This document shows, one piece after another, positions 49,031 to 60,903 of a DNA stretch of 64,000 nt. Numbering within the stretch: the first letter of the stretch is position 1; the number at the start of each line of letters is the position of its first letter. Made by a program: the position numbers and the translations under genes. The stretch is from Nymphaea colorata (taxonomy: Eukaryota > Streptophyta > Magnoliopsida > Nymphaeales > Nymphaeaceae), in contig NC_045143.1 of assembly GCF_008831285.2 (NCBI RefSeq), forward strand, positions 9,621,503 through 9,685,502, written 5' to 3'. The notes beneath the pieces were generated by a model. That model had not been told where the DNA came from. It saw only the letters and a program-made list of their open reading frames with translations, and did not search any database.

Positions 49031-50883
49031 CTATTTGGCGCTTGATCTTGCGACCGGGACTTGTAATTCTTTCACTAACCTAGACTTTAAAATTTTACAT
49101 TTTTAAACTTGTAAGCACTTCAATTAGTATTTTATCCAATTTTTAAGCATTTCATCACCTAAAAATTCAGTTTTCATTTTCAGGTCACAACTTGCCATGT
49201 TTTATCAATTGCAAGTCCACCAACTCAGTTTTTGCGTTCTGATTTTCGTTGCCAGAATAAAATTTTTTGTCATTGCAATCACGGGTGTATCCTTTTTTAT
49301 ATTTCATTTCCAGCCGAACACCTCTGGGAAACCCCCGGCAGGATTGCAGCGGAATTTTCAGCCGAACACTGCATAAATTTACACGTATTAGATCCCATTT
49401 GAATTTGAATTGCTAATTCAAAAGCCCTGGTCTGGTCCGTTGCTCGTCTTGACCCGGTTCAGGTGAAGGTCATATGGTCCAAAACTGGAGAAGGTCATTA
49501 GACAGACGCATGCTTTTCCCAAGCGGCGGTTGGGTGACTTGCGTGCGCCATTCTGCACGCAACACATATACCAAAAAAAAAAAAAAAAAAATCGGAAGTT
49601 AAGACATTTAAAAAATTGTTACAAAGAGATGTTATTTTTAACCTTTTAGTTTTTTTTGTTTTTTTTTATATCTAAAATGCACGAAAATTTCATGCATAGT
49701 TACATCAGCATACATAACAAAGTTAGCTCGCTTAATGTGACTTGAAATTGGGTTCAAAATTTAAGGTAAAATAAGAATTTAATATTTCAACTTTTATTTG
49801 TAATTGGATTTGGATGTTCGCATATATATTTCAACAAACCTTTATTGAAAATAAAAAAAAATAAAATAACTATGAAGGATATTTATTTTTAATAAATTAC
49901 CAAAATATCCTTTCTTTTCTTAGGTTGTCGGGAACACGTAACTTTCTCTCCTCACAGTTTTTGTAAAGGGAGAAAGTGGGAAAGCAACGTTTGCTGTCTC
50001 TCTCAAAATAAAAGAAATGAATTATTTGGGTTGACTTATGTAAAGGGTGTAAAATTTGAATCAGATATCTAATGGAAATGTTGTGTTAAGTATACGAAAT
50101 GACCAAAATACTCTAATAAATGAATGATGTGTTAAGTATACGGAATGGCCAATGAAGAATTTCTCCCCCATATTTTTATAAATAGCATCCCAAGATTTTG
50201 ACCGCATAAAATTACCAAAACACCCTCTTGTGAATCATGATAATATGTTTTCACATGTTAATGACGTAACATGAAAAATGGCTTCACTGTTTTCTGTGAA
50301 CATGACGTAGTTTGAGAATTATGTGAAAACATTGAGCCTCTTAGATTTTCCTTACTATGAGAGTTTACCCTGAGAAAGAATTGTCGTAGCTGTCACATTT
50401 CTTTAAATATTGAAAGTCACTTTTTCACAATTTCAAGGCCCCGGCTATCATAAAACAAGAAACTACCTCAAACGCACATAAGATTAGAAAGAAAATGAGT
50501 TAGAAGCTATTCGTTCAACCAGTTAGTTTGAATGCTTTACATTTTTCGGTCTAAATATTGACCAATTGTATTAAAAACGGTAAAATGTATTTCATAACAA
50601 AGAATTAGCAGTGACTAAGTCATATAAATGTATATTTTATAGCTAATAAATGGGCAATCACATTTCTCCATCCAAGTAGATTTCTCGTTTCCCTGTCGTG
50701 TCCATAAAAAAAAAAAAATCACTCTAGCTAAATTGCAAGGCAGGAGGCATGAGACACTTAGACTTCTCACCGTGGTATAGTGGCATTCCTTCCTGCTCAG
50801 GGGCAGAGCGAAGGCAGGGTCTGCATGCCCCATATTCTGCGGTTAAAATTTTCAATTCCATATCCGCGTATTCATCAGTTCTG

Positions 50884-51000
50884 TTGACCCCCTCAATTCA
50901 ATCCAAAGATGTCAAACCCAGAAAACGTCTTGGTCAAACTTTGAGGACGATATTCTAAATAAATGGAAAACCCATAAAGCGTTTCTTCAATATATATAAG
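50884..51000 (+). promoter_or_regulatory. Promoter of gene F: inverted W-box pair and TATA box
   Basis: TTGACC 50884-50889, GGTCAA 50932-50937 and TATATATAAG 50991-51000, 54 bp after the second W-box. Confidence 0.7.
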
Positions 51001-51177
51001 CATTTGGAACTCATCGACCTGCCACAACCAAAAACAGCTCTCTTTTTCTTCTGAACTGCGGAAGCATTAAGCAACCATATTCATAGCTGAACGAGAAAGC
51101 CAGCGCCCTTTCCTTCTTCCAAATATCTCTTTGATAGAGAGTTCTCCGTCTTCGTTTGTTGAAGTTTGAACTGCAGC

Positions 51178-51405
51178 ATGGAACGAACCATGAAGAAAGT
51201 TCTTGCAGCGTTTCTATTGATCTGCTTTCTGTTCTGTACGGGGATCCAACCTCTTGAAGCAATCAGGCCGCTTGAAGAGGTTGTGATCATGAACAACGAG
51301 CAAACAAGAAGTTGGCAGCTGTTTGAATCGCTGAAGGGGCCTGTGACTCCGTCTGGGCCTTCATGCCCGACGACCGTTCCTGGAGGAAGCAATCGGCGGT
51401 GTTAA
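51178..51405 (+). CDS. Gene F: small secreted SGPS/two-Cys signalling-peptide precursor
   Basis: A 75-residue precursor from the ATG at 51178. Signal core 8-21, IQPLEA 23-28, IRPLEE 29-34, shortened linker, GPVTPSGPSC 54-63, PTTVPGG 64-70, SNRRC 71-75. Equal to C except Glu2 for Gly2. Identity with C continues through most of the 3' untranslated region, with one visible change before the stretch TCAAATCTAAATG. This supports a recent copying event between the two. The predicted mature region is the same as in C. Confidence 0.9.
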   Translation: MERTMKKVLAAFLLICFLFCTGIQPLEAIRPLEEVVIMNNEQTRSWQLFESLKGPVTPSGPSCPTTVPGGSNRRC

Positions 51406-52829
51406 GTGAGACCGATCAGCAACTTGATTGATGATCAGCTTATAGTTCTGCGATTGCAGTGCCTGATCATGATCAAATCTAAATGACGACTCACATTTTT
51501 TCGTTTCATTGTATTTTGTTGATTCTTTTCTGTGAATAATATTATTTTTGAAATAGAGAAAAAACTCTGGTCTATGGACATAGTTTACCTAGGTCGAAGG
51601 AATTCTGCGTTTTTACCACCAAATATATATATATATATATAAACATGAGCCAAAAACCACTTTTGAGCCCAACCTAGTCTACTCATAATGTATAAGTGTC
51701 TAGATTTGTCTACTTGTATGCAACCTTACATCAATCATATTATGTCCCTACAAATCGCAAGATCTCTGGTTAGTCATTACTAATTAGTAAGTAAAAATAT
51801 CTATATATTGATTTTAGACGTCTATTTAATTAGTTAGCAGTTGCTAAGACAAAGGAAGAGATTATGTGCCATCTGCATATATCATCTACCCTTATAAGGT
51901 ACTAAATAAAAAAAATATGTTCTTAAAAGGGATATAATGAAGTTTCTCTGTCCCCTCCAATGCGGCAACAATCTATTTGATGGATACATCAAACTAGTTT
52001 TTCAAACTGCTGTGTGATATTCAACCAATTTGTGCTTCAATATAATTAACTGGACTAACCTCTATGGCTTGTTTTCAATCCTTAACAATTTGATGGAATC
52101 AAACCTCTAAAATTTCTGAATCTCCCTGTTGAACGGCCCCTTCTTCCCTTGGTCAGAATAAGTAGGTGATCAATTCCTTTCCTTTGAAATACTCGAGAGC
52201 TTCCTGCCTCATATGGCTCATTGGTACAATGGACGTGATTCATGACTCAATTATAGGCCTACCTTCATTCCTCACACTTCAGACTTTCTTTGAGTTGAAA
52301 TAATAATTTCTAAGAAATTAACAGTGTGCTTAGGGTGGAATATCTAGTTGGCAGGGGTGGAGGGAAGGGGAGAGATTCTAAAAACTTTAAAAATTTATTT
52401 GTAAATCTAAAAAATTTTAGTTTAGTATATATAAAAATTTAAAAATTTTTATTTGGGTTGTTAAAATTTTGAAACTATAGTTTGGCACTTCCAACAAAAA
52501 ATTTCTGGGTTGATGAGTTCTTAAGCTAGTCCTGTTAACTTAGTCATTTCAAATTGGTTTGTGGTTAAATGATTGTTTAATTATTGAAAACATTAATGCT
52601 GCGCTAATAAGTACACCTTGCAGAGGTGAGTCGAAAGTTTCTGAACTATAGGGAAGTGGACGGCAGGCTGATCCCATCCCGCCACTTTCAAAAATGGCAA
52701 GTCTCACCAAAAGAATGAGAACAACGTTAATAAATATTTTCACATATTGTCATCATTTGAAACAAAAAGTCCTAGAAAGTGACAGTTAGAAATATCTTTC
52801 AAATGCGTCTTGGCTAGGGATGTCAACGG

Positions 52830-53315
52830 ATCATATTCGGATCGGATGTATCTTTTACCATATCCAATTTTTCGGATATTCATATGTTCGGATTCGGATA
52901 TGAATTCGGATTCGGATGAAAAAAAGTTTATATCATATCCGAATCCGATTTTAAAATCCATATCCGAATCCGATCCGAATCCGATTTTTAAGTTATTTTG
53001 AATCCGATCCGAATCCGATTTTTAAGTTATTTTGAATCCGATCCGAATCCGAACTTCAAATTTTATCCGAATTCGATCCGAATTTTAAATTTATCCGAAT
53101 CCGATCCGAATTCAACTTTTTATATCCGAATCCGATCCGACTTTTATGTTATATCCGAATCCACCAGAAGATATCCGAATCCGACTTTTATGTTATATCC
53201 GAATCAGATCCGACTTTTATGTTATATCCCAATCCACCAGAAGATATCCGAATCAGACTTTTATGTTATATCCGAATCCGACTTTTATGTTATATCCGAA
53301 TCCGACTTTTATGTT
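52830..53315. repeat. Left subterminal repeat array of the hAT element
   Basis: Dozens of overlapping ATCCGAATCCGA-type words, with a larger repeat of about 73 bp (TTTTATGTTATATCC joined to ACCAGAAGATATCCGAATC) near 53135-53290. Open frames rich in Tyr-Pro-Asn-Pro across it are repeat artefacts. Confidence 0.9.
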
Positions 53316-53339
53316 CTACCCTCATTAGGAAAAGCTGCG

Positions 53340-55600
53340 GCGTGATCCTTGAGGGGCTTGTGGCAAACATTGAATTCAATTTCTTGTTGATGCATGTGCT
53401 GTTGCTTTAAGCCTGCAATCCATAGTCACCAACTTGCTATGCTTTCTGCAAAATCCAATTTCAAACCATGTGATTAGGAAGCTAGCTTTAGGGGCATTAG
53501 TTGATATATGCAATCAACTAGAATTTAAAAAGAAAAGCTCAACTACATAAAAACTAAAAGTCAAAATTCCTTTACAAATAAGAACTCTTAACAATAAATA
53601 CAAGTTACAATTGAATATGCAGTAAACAAAGATAAAATGGTTTGTCTCTGTCAACAGAATGGCTCCTTCCATTGTCAAGAGATCCTTCACCTATGAACTT
53701 CAAAAAACAATTGCAGAACAGGAAAAAATTGTTTCTAAGAAAAAGAGAAATTTGTAAGAGATGGCAGTGTATTCACTTTACTGAATCATGCAAAAACATC
53801 CATCAAATGCTGATACGGTCCCTACCCTCATGATAAAGAGGTATGGATATGCATTGGCAGAACTGAGTACACAACAACTAGCCATTATTCAAGCGTATTC
53901 AACTCAATAGTGCTGCATGAGTAAGCATCAAGTCAGAAAACTGGCTTTTAAAAACCAGAAATTCACAGCAGCTTCCCTGACAATTGCTACCAAAGGATTA
54001 AAAATACCATAAGCTATAGTAATAAACTAAAAAATTAACACCAGTGAATATTAAAATGGGCAAGATTGAGCAGTTAGAACAAATGAGATAAGCCCATGCA
54101 TAGGAGAATAAATGACATGCATCTACATAGAACGAGAGTAACAACTTGAATCACTTACGGTGGAACATGTTTCAGATTAGCAAAAAGACAGGATGCTCAA
54201 TTCACGCATGAAAGACTTGACAACTCATTCAAAAGGGGAAAACAAGAAAAGCTAAGCTGAAAAAGAAATTCAGGACGATAGGCAGGCAGTCAACAAGGTG
54301 ATCCGTGTGATTTCATTAAAATGTAAAAACCAGTTATAGATCAATTCCCGTTCTTCGAAGTCCCAACAAGGCCAACGCACAGCATAAGAGGAAGACATGG
54401 CAAGTAAATGCCCGTAAACTAAGAAGAACACACTTAGAATGCATTTTATTGATAGGCTGGTCATCTATGACATAACATTTGGAAAGCACCACAGTAAGAT
54501 GTTAACACGGTCAGTAAGATGTTAACACGGTCAGGAAACTAGAGCCGACACAGACAGAGACATAGAGACACACACACATTCGAAATTGACCTTCAAATGG
54601 GAGGACAAGTGGTCATGCTGATCCATTATTTCCGAGCTCATTCGTGGAACAGTAGGAAAGCGACAGCAATTTCTCAAGAGTTCCATATAAGAAGAATTAA
54701 GGCGTTCAATAGACCGTCCCTCGAATCGTAGATTTCAATTAATTAGTAGAAATGAAGCAGAACGCGGTACAACATTTCACTGGATCATTCTGTCGAATAT
54801 TTGGTGCCCATTAGGCAATCAAGATAAACTATTTCTCCCCAACAGAACAAAAAAAAAACGTAACAGGAACATATAAACTAGAACTCAACCATTGGGCCTG
54901 AAACGGATAAGAACCCACCAGAAGAAGTCCTAACCAGAAGACGCGAGAGAGAAACATAAGAAAGGACGCAAGAATGGCAACGAAGGATTTACCGCTTCCC
55001 GTAAGAAGAAAGAAATGTATTAGGACTAAGTGATCACACACAGGAATGTATTATACAACTCTCTGAAACTTTCGAAACTAACTCTCACACACAGGGAAAA
55101 AAAAAAAAAACCCTACGTTACTTCACGAACTGCCCTAGCTCACTGGAACAGTACAAGCTTCGCTCAGTAGAACACAATCAACGATAAACAAGAGTGCAGA
55201 CATAAAAAAGGCAGATTGCTTGAGCGGATTAAAAAAGACTCCATTCAAAAGGCCTACTTGGAGAGGGGAACAAGAGAGAGAATGAGAGAGAGAGAGAGAC
55301 ACTACCTTGCGAGAAAGAGAAGAACGGGAGGCTCGAGGCTGCATGGAACTATGATGCGGAGAGGGAGAGGGGAATGGAGACGCGCCTGTTCGAGGCTGCA
55401 TGGAACTATGATGCTGAGAGGGAGAGGAGAATGGAGACGCGCCTGTTCTGGAAAGAAGAGGGAGCAGCTGCGGCACAGGAAGGAAGAGAAGAAGAGACGG
55501 AAGACGTGAAGAGGCGCTCGCGTGCCCTAACGGGCAAAAATAAATGTTTCTGTCCCTCCACGTGGAAATTTCTTTTCGAAACTCCGGTCGAATTTTTATG
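53340..55600 (-). other. Possible captured host-gene fragment inside the hAT element
   Basis: Composition differs from the rest of the element. On the minus strand it reads like the 5' part of a plant gene: a CT-rich leader (about 55500-55270) with a possible splice donor after TTTCTCGCAAG (about 55305), an intron-like T-rich part, then an ATG at about 54628 opening MDQHDHLSSHLK and ending in AAG/GT, a second possible donor. Another possible exon piece reads GEGSLDNGRSHSVD near 53690-53650. I do not recognise the gene. This is inference from splice-like signals only. Confidence 0.4.
55321..55447. repeat. 57-bp tandem duplication in the hAT interior
   Basis: Two near-identical copies of a unit with GAGGCTGCATGGAACTATGATG, a GA-rich part and ATGGAGACGCGCCTGTTC. 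A second small duplication, GTAAGATGTTAACACGGTCA twice, lies at about 54493-54532. Confidence 0.85.
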
Positions 55601-57399
55601 CGATTGGTGGAATGAAAAAATTTTAAATTTTTGAATTTTTTTTTTAAATGAACAGTAAATTTTTGGCGCATCAAATTTGGAGGCAAAACAAAACGCCCCA
55701 GGTTGCATTTGGAGGCAAAACAAAGAAAACTGAATGGAAAAAAAGTTCACATCTAACACAAAGGGTTTTGAAACCGGTTATTTTAATTAAAAAATGAGTA
55801 TGTAAAAGTTGTTAACCACTTTACAGCTTAATCAAGCATTAATAGTTCAAGTTTAGTGAACTCGAATTCAACTTAATTATTAAAATGAGTTTATCTCTAT
55901 TTTTTAATTTTTTAAGATATGCTTGATTTCTTAATATTTTTCAACAAGTCTAGTTTTTAAAATGAGTTTGGTTAAAATGTTTTAACTGTTAGCTTATTAA
56001 TTTTCTCAATAAGTTCTTTATGCTCATATCTTATCATATTTGACTTTTATGTCTTTAAGTTATTTAAGGACGTTTTAAATTATTTTCACATATATTTTTG
56101 ATAAATTCTTTTTTTTTTAAATACTTGTTGAAAACAAATAGTATATTGAACTTTGATTGGTCTATTGAACAACTAGTATGTTTAACTTTAGTATTTTTTT
56201 CAAATTAACTATGCATATTGAACATTGATTGGTCTATTTTAAATAATAACATATTTTAATTAAGTAAATTATGATTTTGTGATGATTTTTTATTAAGAAT
56301 TATTAAATTAGGTGATCCATATTATTTCTCATTTAAAAAAAGACATTATTTAATGTTTTCTTTTCATTTCATTGAGTTAATTGAAATAGTTTGTGTTACG
56401 TCTGTAAAATGAATGTTCATTGATATAACAAATAATTTATTATTCCTCTTACCTCCATCAAATAGTTGTTTTTTATACATAAAACTATATAATCACTCCA
56501 ACGATATATAATATAAGATAGTTTATTAAATCATACAATTTGTTGTTTTCCTACTTAGTTAGAGGCTCTTGTTTTCAAGTTTGTGAATTATGTATTACGT
56601 ATCGAATACTTAAGCCTTTTAAATGAATTGTATGATTATACAAAGTAATTTACTTGATTGATTAAATAAGTAAATTGCTAATTTGATAAATAAAACTTTT
56701 TTATAAGTTTAGCAGTTTTTCATAGTGAGATTATACACAATGAAACTTAAAATGAATATCATAATGCGATTAAGATTTCTATTTATTATAAAACATATTT
56801 TTTTTTTAAGTTTTGCTTTTTTAAAAATTATATTTTTTGCTATCAACTTTTTTTTTCATAGGTGAAGTACATGCCAATATTTTTTTTTAAACTTGTTATT
56901 TTTTAAATATATAATATAGCTATTCTTGTAACCAATTTGACATTACGGTCCATTAAAAAAATTGTAGCTTTAAAAGTATCTTTTTCATATTTTTTAAAAT
57001 TTCCATTTTATTGAATTTCTTCATTGAAGTTTTCTTTATTATTTCAATTAAGTAAATATATTATTTATGATATCATGCTTAATTGATGTCTTAACTATAA
57101 TAGTTTACTTAATTAAAAAAGAAATTAATTAAACATAGTATTATTTAGTTAATTAATTATATATATTTTAAAATATTTTAAGTTAAACGGTGTACATAAT
57201 TTCTATAAAAATATTGTTACATGCAACTCCATGAAAAAATCAGCTCTTAATGAGATTATACCATATATAATATTTATGTTCTAATTCATTCATAAGTTAG
57301 TGGGTTTGGCTAGATCTTTTGGCCAAAGATCATATGTTGTCTTAGGTTTACATTTCAAAACCTGGAGGCTACACCACAACTCAACATTCACGGCTCACA

Positions 57400-57837
57400 T
57401 AGTTCGGATTCGGATATCGGGCTCACGTGGTTCGGATTCGGATATCATCTTGAAGTTCGGATTCGGATATCAGGTTACATTCAATCGAATACTTAAAACT
57501 GAATCCGGATTCGGATATCGGGCTCACGTGGTTCGGATTCGGATATCATGTTGAAGTTCGGATTCGGATATTCGGATATCAGGTTACAGTTAGTATCCGA
57601 TCGGATATTTACTTAAAACTGAATCCGAATCCGTATCCGATCGGATGTTATGTAGTTAATATCTGATCGGATATTTACTTAAAACTGAATCCGAATCCGT
57701 ATCCGATCGGATGTTATTTCTTAAATCCGAATCCGATCCGATTTCTTAATCGGATGTCAAATTGGTTACCATATCCGACTTTGTAAGAGCATTTCGGATC
57801 GGATATCCGATTCGGATCCGATCCGTTGACATCCCTA
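57400..57837. repeat. Right subterminal repeat array of the hAT element
   Basis: TTCGGATTCGGATATC words and two copies of a unit of about 110 bp containing GGGCTCACGTGGTTCGG, followed by two copies of a unit with TTTACTTAAAACTGAATCCG. Inverse orientation relative to the left array. Confidence 0.9.
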
Positions 57838-57845
57838 GTCTTGGC

Positions 57846-59990
57846 AGATGATACCATCAAATTAACCCTCTTCCAATATTGGCCGGAGTGAGAATTGTTT
57901 CCGGTGAAGTGGGTTCTTCCGCGGCAGTTTGGGCAAATCGTCACAAGTAAGTGCGTGGAACATAACACAAGACTGACGGTTTTTGAGCAGGCCCCAAAAT
58001 TTGATGGGTCTTACCATATGTAGCCATGTGTAGAAGAAGCGACGGGTCTTACCAGCCCTTGGAACACATGGTGTTGAATGAGGACTCATTCCACGCTCAT
58101 CAAGCTGAATAGGAGTTTGATAAAAACTTTCATTGTCAGGGTTGGTGAAACAAAAATTTCATGGGGAATTGGTTGTTGAGTTCGTTGATCGACGAACTTC
58201 AGGAAAATAACTACATGCACCGTGTTGGTGTACGAATCATCATGTCAATATTTTAATTTACTAAAATATCTTTAGTTTATATTAAAAAAAGACAAAATAA
58301 AAAATAAAAAAATAAAAAGACTGTAGGGGATAATAAATTAGCCAAATGTTCTTTCTTCCTTTACTGTTCACGGTAACTTTCTCTTGTTGTTGTGTTTTCC
58401 TCCGGCAGGAATAAAGTTTGATTGAAAGAGTTCACCCAATAGAAACTTGCTGCCCTAGTCCCCCAACAGTGCATCACTAGGCTCTTGTAGTGATACACTC
58501 TGTGAGCAGCTGCTTCGGTATCCCTTTCGGGTTAGGGAGTCCATCGATCAAGACTAAAACTCCCTACGAGGGTTTAAGAGAGGAAGAACTCACTTGTTCC
58601 CACCATACAAATTTTTTCGGTGTTAAAAACAACAAAACAACAACAATGGTTTTTTTAGTTTGAAGTTTGAACTCTTTTGCCTAAGCTTGGGCACTGGGTC
58701 ATGCTGCCGTCGGGTACCCCATACCTCGGCCTAGGTACTGTATTAGGCCAATCAGGCGTGCACCATTAAACCCCGAGGTTCGTTCGGGCTGGGTATCGGA
58801 CATTACATACTTTAGGCCGTTGCCCTTGCCGTCTGCCGCCCTGCTGCTGCCAGACCTGAGTCAAGGATCAATCGGATGGAAGGCAGAACCTATAGCATCT
58901 CAACCATTCCCGACCAAGACAGTTTGGCAGTTTAAAAATGGGCTGTGCCGGTGGCCTAGGTCTGGCCTCAGACATCCTTGTCATGACTCGTGCTCAGCCC
59001 AATCCAGCCAGTTAATAGTTGGGCCGGGCAGTGGGCTGGGCCACAGTCACTCCGCTTAGCAGGTTATGAGTGAAAAATTGAATGATCGGGGGCATTGGAA
59101 GAACAAGAAAATGAAGACGGAAATTGGGTGACAACTTGTTCCACCGATATTTACACACTATGGTAATTAATTTGCCCATTCTGGCATATTATTTTTGATA
59201 AATTTACAAAATGATGGTTCATGATTTTAAAAGAATTACATCGACAGACAGCCGAAGTCTTTTACACAAATTCAAGAAAATTTTGACGTTACAGAAACCC
59301 AAAACTTTTCCATCCACGCCCATCAAACAGTAGAATACAGTTTCAGGTATTTTGATCCCGAAACTAGTAACATGCACACACCCTTGTGCATAGGGGTGTG
59401 TAATGAGTAGAATACCCTTAAAAAATAGAAAAAAGTGGGTTTTCAAAAAAATAAAAATGTGATTAAAACAAATAAAAAGACTAAAAAATTCACCTCATGG
59501 TCAAATATTTGTAAAATGCCACAACCCACTCCCTTTTCTCGAGGGGTGTATATCTGTCGCCTGTACAGGCTGATGCATGCAACTTCATCTGTTCAGATCC
59601 ACTCAATGCAAACATTACCTTTTTGGTAGGGTCTTTTCCCTTTGGCCTTATGTACAGCCTTCTTTTGTCTTATGTAAGGTGGAGCTTTCAGTCCTTTTGG
59701 TGCTCCAACGCTATGGGGCCACAAACATTATACAATTAAAAAGCTTACAACTCCGGCAAGCATTGATCTGGAGAGCTTTGACTATTTTTTTCAGAAAACT
59801 TTCCACCTCTGCATAGCATGTCAACGATTTTTCTTGCTATCAAACGACTCCCAATTAAAGTTTACAGTCATGAATAATGAGATACTGCCGAACAACTTTG
59901 CCGTTAAAGGTTATGTGATTTTTTAAACTTCCTACATAGAAGAAGATTCCTACAAAAACGTCAGTCGAAAGTTTTTTACTATAGGAGAGA
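57846..59990. repeat. Distal module blocks (third copy)
   Basis: 57846-57930 completes the F module; 58010-58200 matches 38890-39070; 58350-58640 matches 34920-35127 plus 37216-37280 and so preserves the empty site of the deleted copia element; 58660-59540 matches 12480-15600 without the MITE; 59620-59990 matches 39410-39800. No gene. Confidence 0.65.
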
Positions 59991-60395
59991 TTTTGTAGGG
60001 AAAGAATTGACTACTTGTATTAAAGAAGGTAAGAAGGTATTTCATTACGCATCCAAATAGATTTCTCATGCTTTATTAAAAGTTATGTTCATATCTTCTT
60101 TTCTCATATGTTTTTACCGTACAAACGTTTCATACATACAACAGGTCTCGATACAGCTCTAAACCCTGAATGTAAGGGGAAAGAAAAGAAGCTTTGGCCT
60201 ATCATTTGGGAGGTGAGGTTCCCTCTGCCTAGCTACAATATACATATACAATTTATTCAAATTATATAAAGCAGTATCCATGTATGAACTCGTGTATCCC
60301 AACCCAGTAGTAGTACATGTATGGTCGTTACTCTGTTGTTAGAAAATTCAATTCAACGGATAGTTGGGTCTATACCCGTGTACTCTCCAGTTCCG

Positions 60396-60506
60396 TTGAC
60401 CCGCTCCATTCAAGCGAAAGGTGTGAAGCCCAGAAAAGGACTTGGTCAACCTTTGAAGACGAGATCTCTAAATAAATGGAAAACCCATAAAACGTTCCCT
60501 ATATAA
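60396..60506 (+). promoter_or_regulatory. Promoter of gene G: inverted W-box pair and TATA box
   Basis: TTGACC 60396-60401, GGTCAA 60444-60449 and TATATAAG 60499-60506, 50 bp after the second W-box. Confidence 0.7.
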
Positions 60507-60666
60507 GCATTTGAAACTCATCCATCTGCCACAACAGAAACTCTCGGACAACCTTCTCTTTCTCCTGAACTCCAGAAGTTTTAAGCAACCATCAGAGCAG
60601 AAAGAGAAAGCGTTTTTCTTCGAAAGATAATTTTCTGTCTCCGTGAGTTGAACCTTGAGCTGCAGC

Positions 60667-60903
60667 ATGGAACGGACCATGAAGAACGTACTTGCAGCAT
60701 TTGTATTGGTCTGCGCTCTGTTCTGCCTGTGGATTCAACCGCTTGAAGCAATCAGGCCGCTTGAAGAGGGTGTGATCATGAAGACGAACAACGAACAAAC
60801 AGGAAGTTGGCTTCTGTTTGGGTTGCTGCCCAAGGGAGCTGTGACTCGCTCTGGTCCTTCGTGCTCGACGACCGTTCCTGGAGGAAGCAATCGACGGTGT
60901 TAA
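60667..60903 (+). CDS. Gene G: small secreted SGPS/two-Cys signalling-peptide precursor
   Basis: A 78-residue precursor from the ATG at 60667, identical in protein to E. Signal core 8-21, WIQPLEA 22-28, IRPLEE 29-34, C-terminus LLPKGAVTRSGPSC 53-66, STTVPGG 67-73, SNRRC 74-78. The coding DNA differs from E by one silent base (GGC/GGT in the S-G-P-S Gly codon) and the leader from the TATA box on by about one base, whereas the 3' flanks differ clearly. That pattern fits gene conversion of the transcribed part or a recent copy followed by selection. Confidence 0.9.
   Translation: MERTMKNVLAAFVLVCALFCLWIQPLEAIRPLEEGVIMKTNNEQTGSWLLFGLLPKGAVTRSGPSCSTTVPGGSNRRC

Larger units (their letters stand above)
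48420..52806. repeat. Peptide-gene module, copy around gene F
   Basis: Matches the C copy: 49030-49560 to 30710-31120; 49860-50600 to 32200-32960; promoter, gene and 3' flank to 52010. It contains the same MITE as C. It ends at the left target duplication of the 5-kb hAT element and continues after it at 57846. Confidence 0.75.
52807..57845. mobile_element. 5-kb non-autonomous hAT transposon
   Basis: Element 52815-57837 (5023 bp) with a perfect 8-bp target duplication GTCTTGGC (52807-52814 and 57838-57845) and perfect 18-bp terminal inverted repeats TAGGGATGTCAACGGATC. The empty site is intact in the D module (about 44845). Both subterminal regions (52815-53315 and 57400-57837) are dense in ATCCGA/TCGGAT words, the usual place for transposase binding. 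No hAT transposase (no DDE or dimerisation signature) is seen in any frame, so it would need help from another element. The right centre (55750-57300) is extremely AT-rich. Confidence 0.93.

Noticed and set aside
52740-53410. Open frames rich in Tyr-Pro-Asn-Pro, like a structural repeat protein
   Set aside because: They are produced by the ATCCGAATCCGA subterminal repeats of the hAT element, with parallel open frames in other phases.
55135-55686. 183-codon minus-strand frame in the hAT element
   Set aside because: Ser/Leu/Pro-rich translation of a CT-rich leader that also crosses a tandem duplication and a likely splice site. It does not look like a protein.
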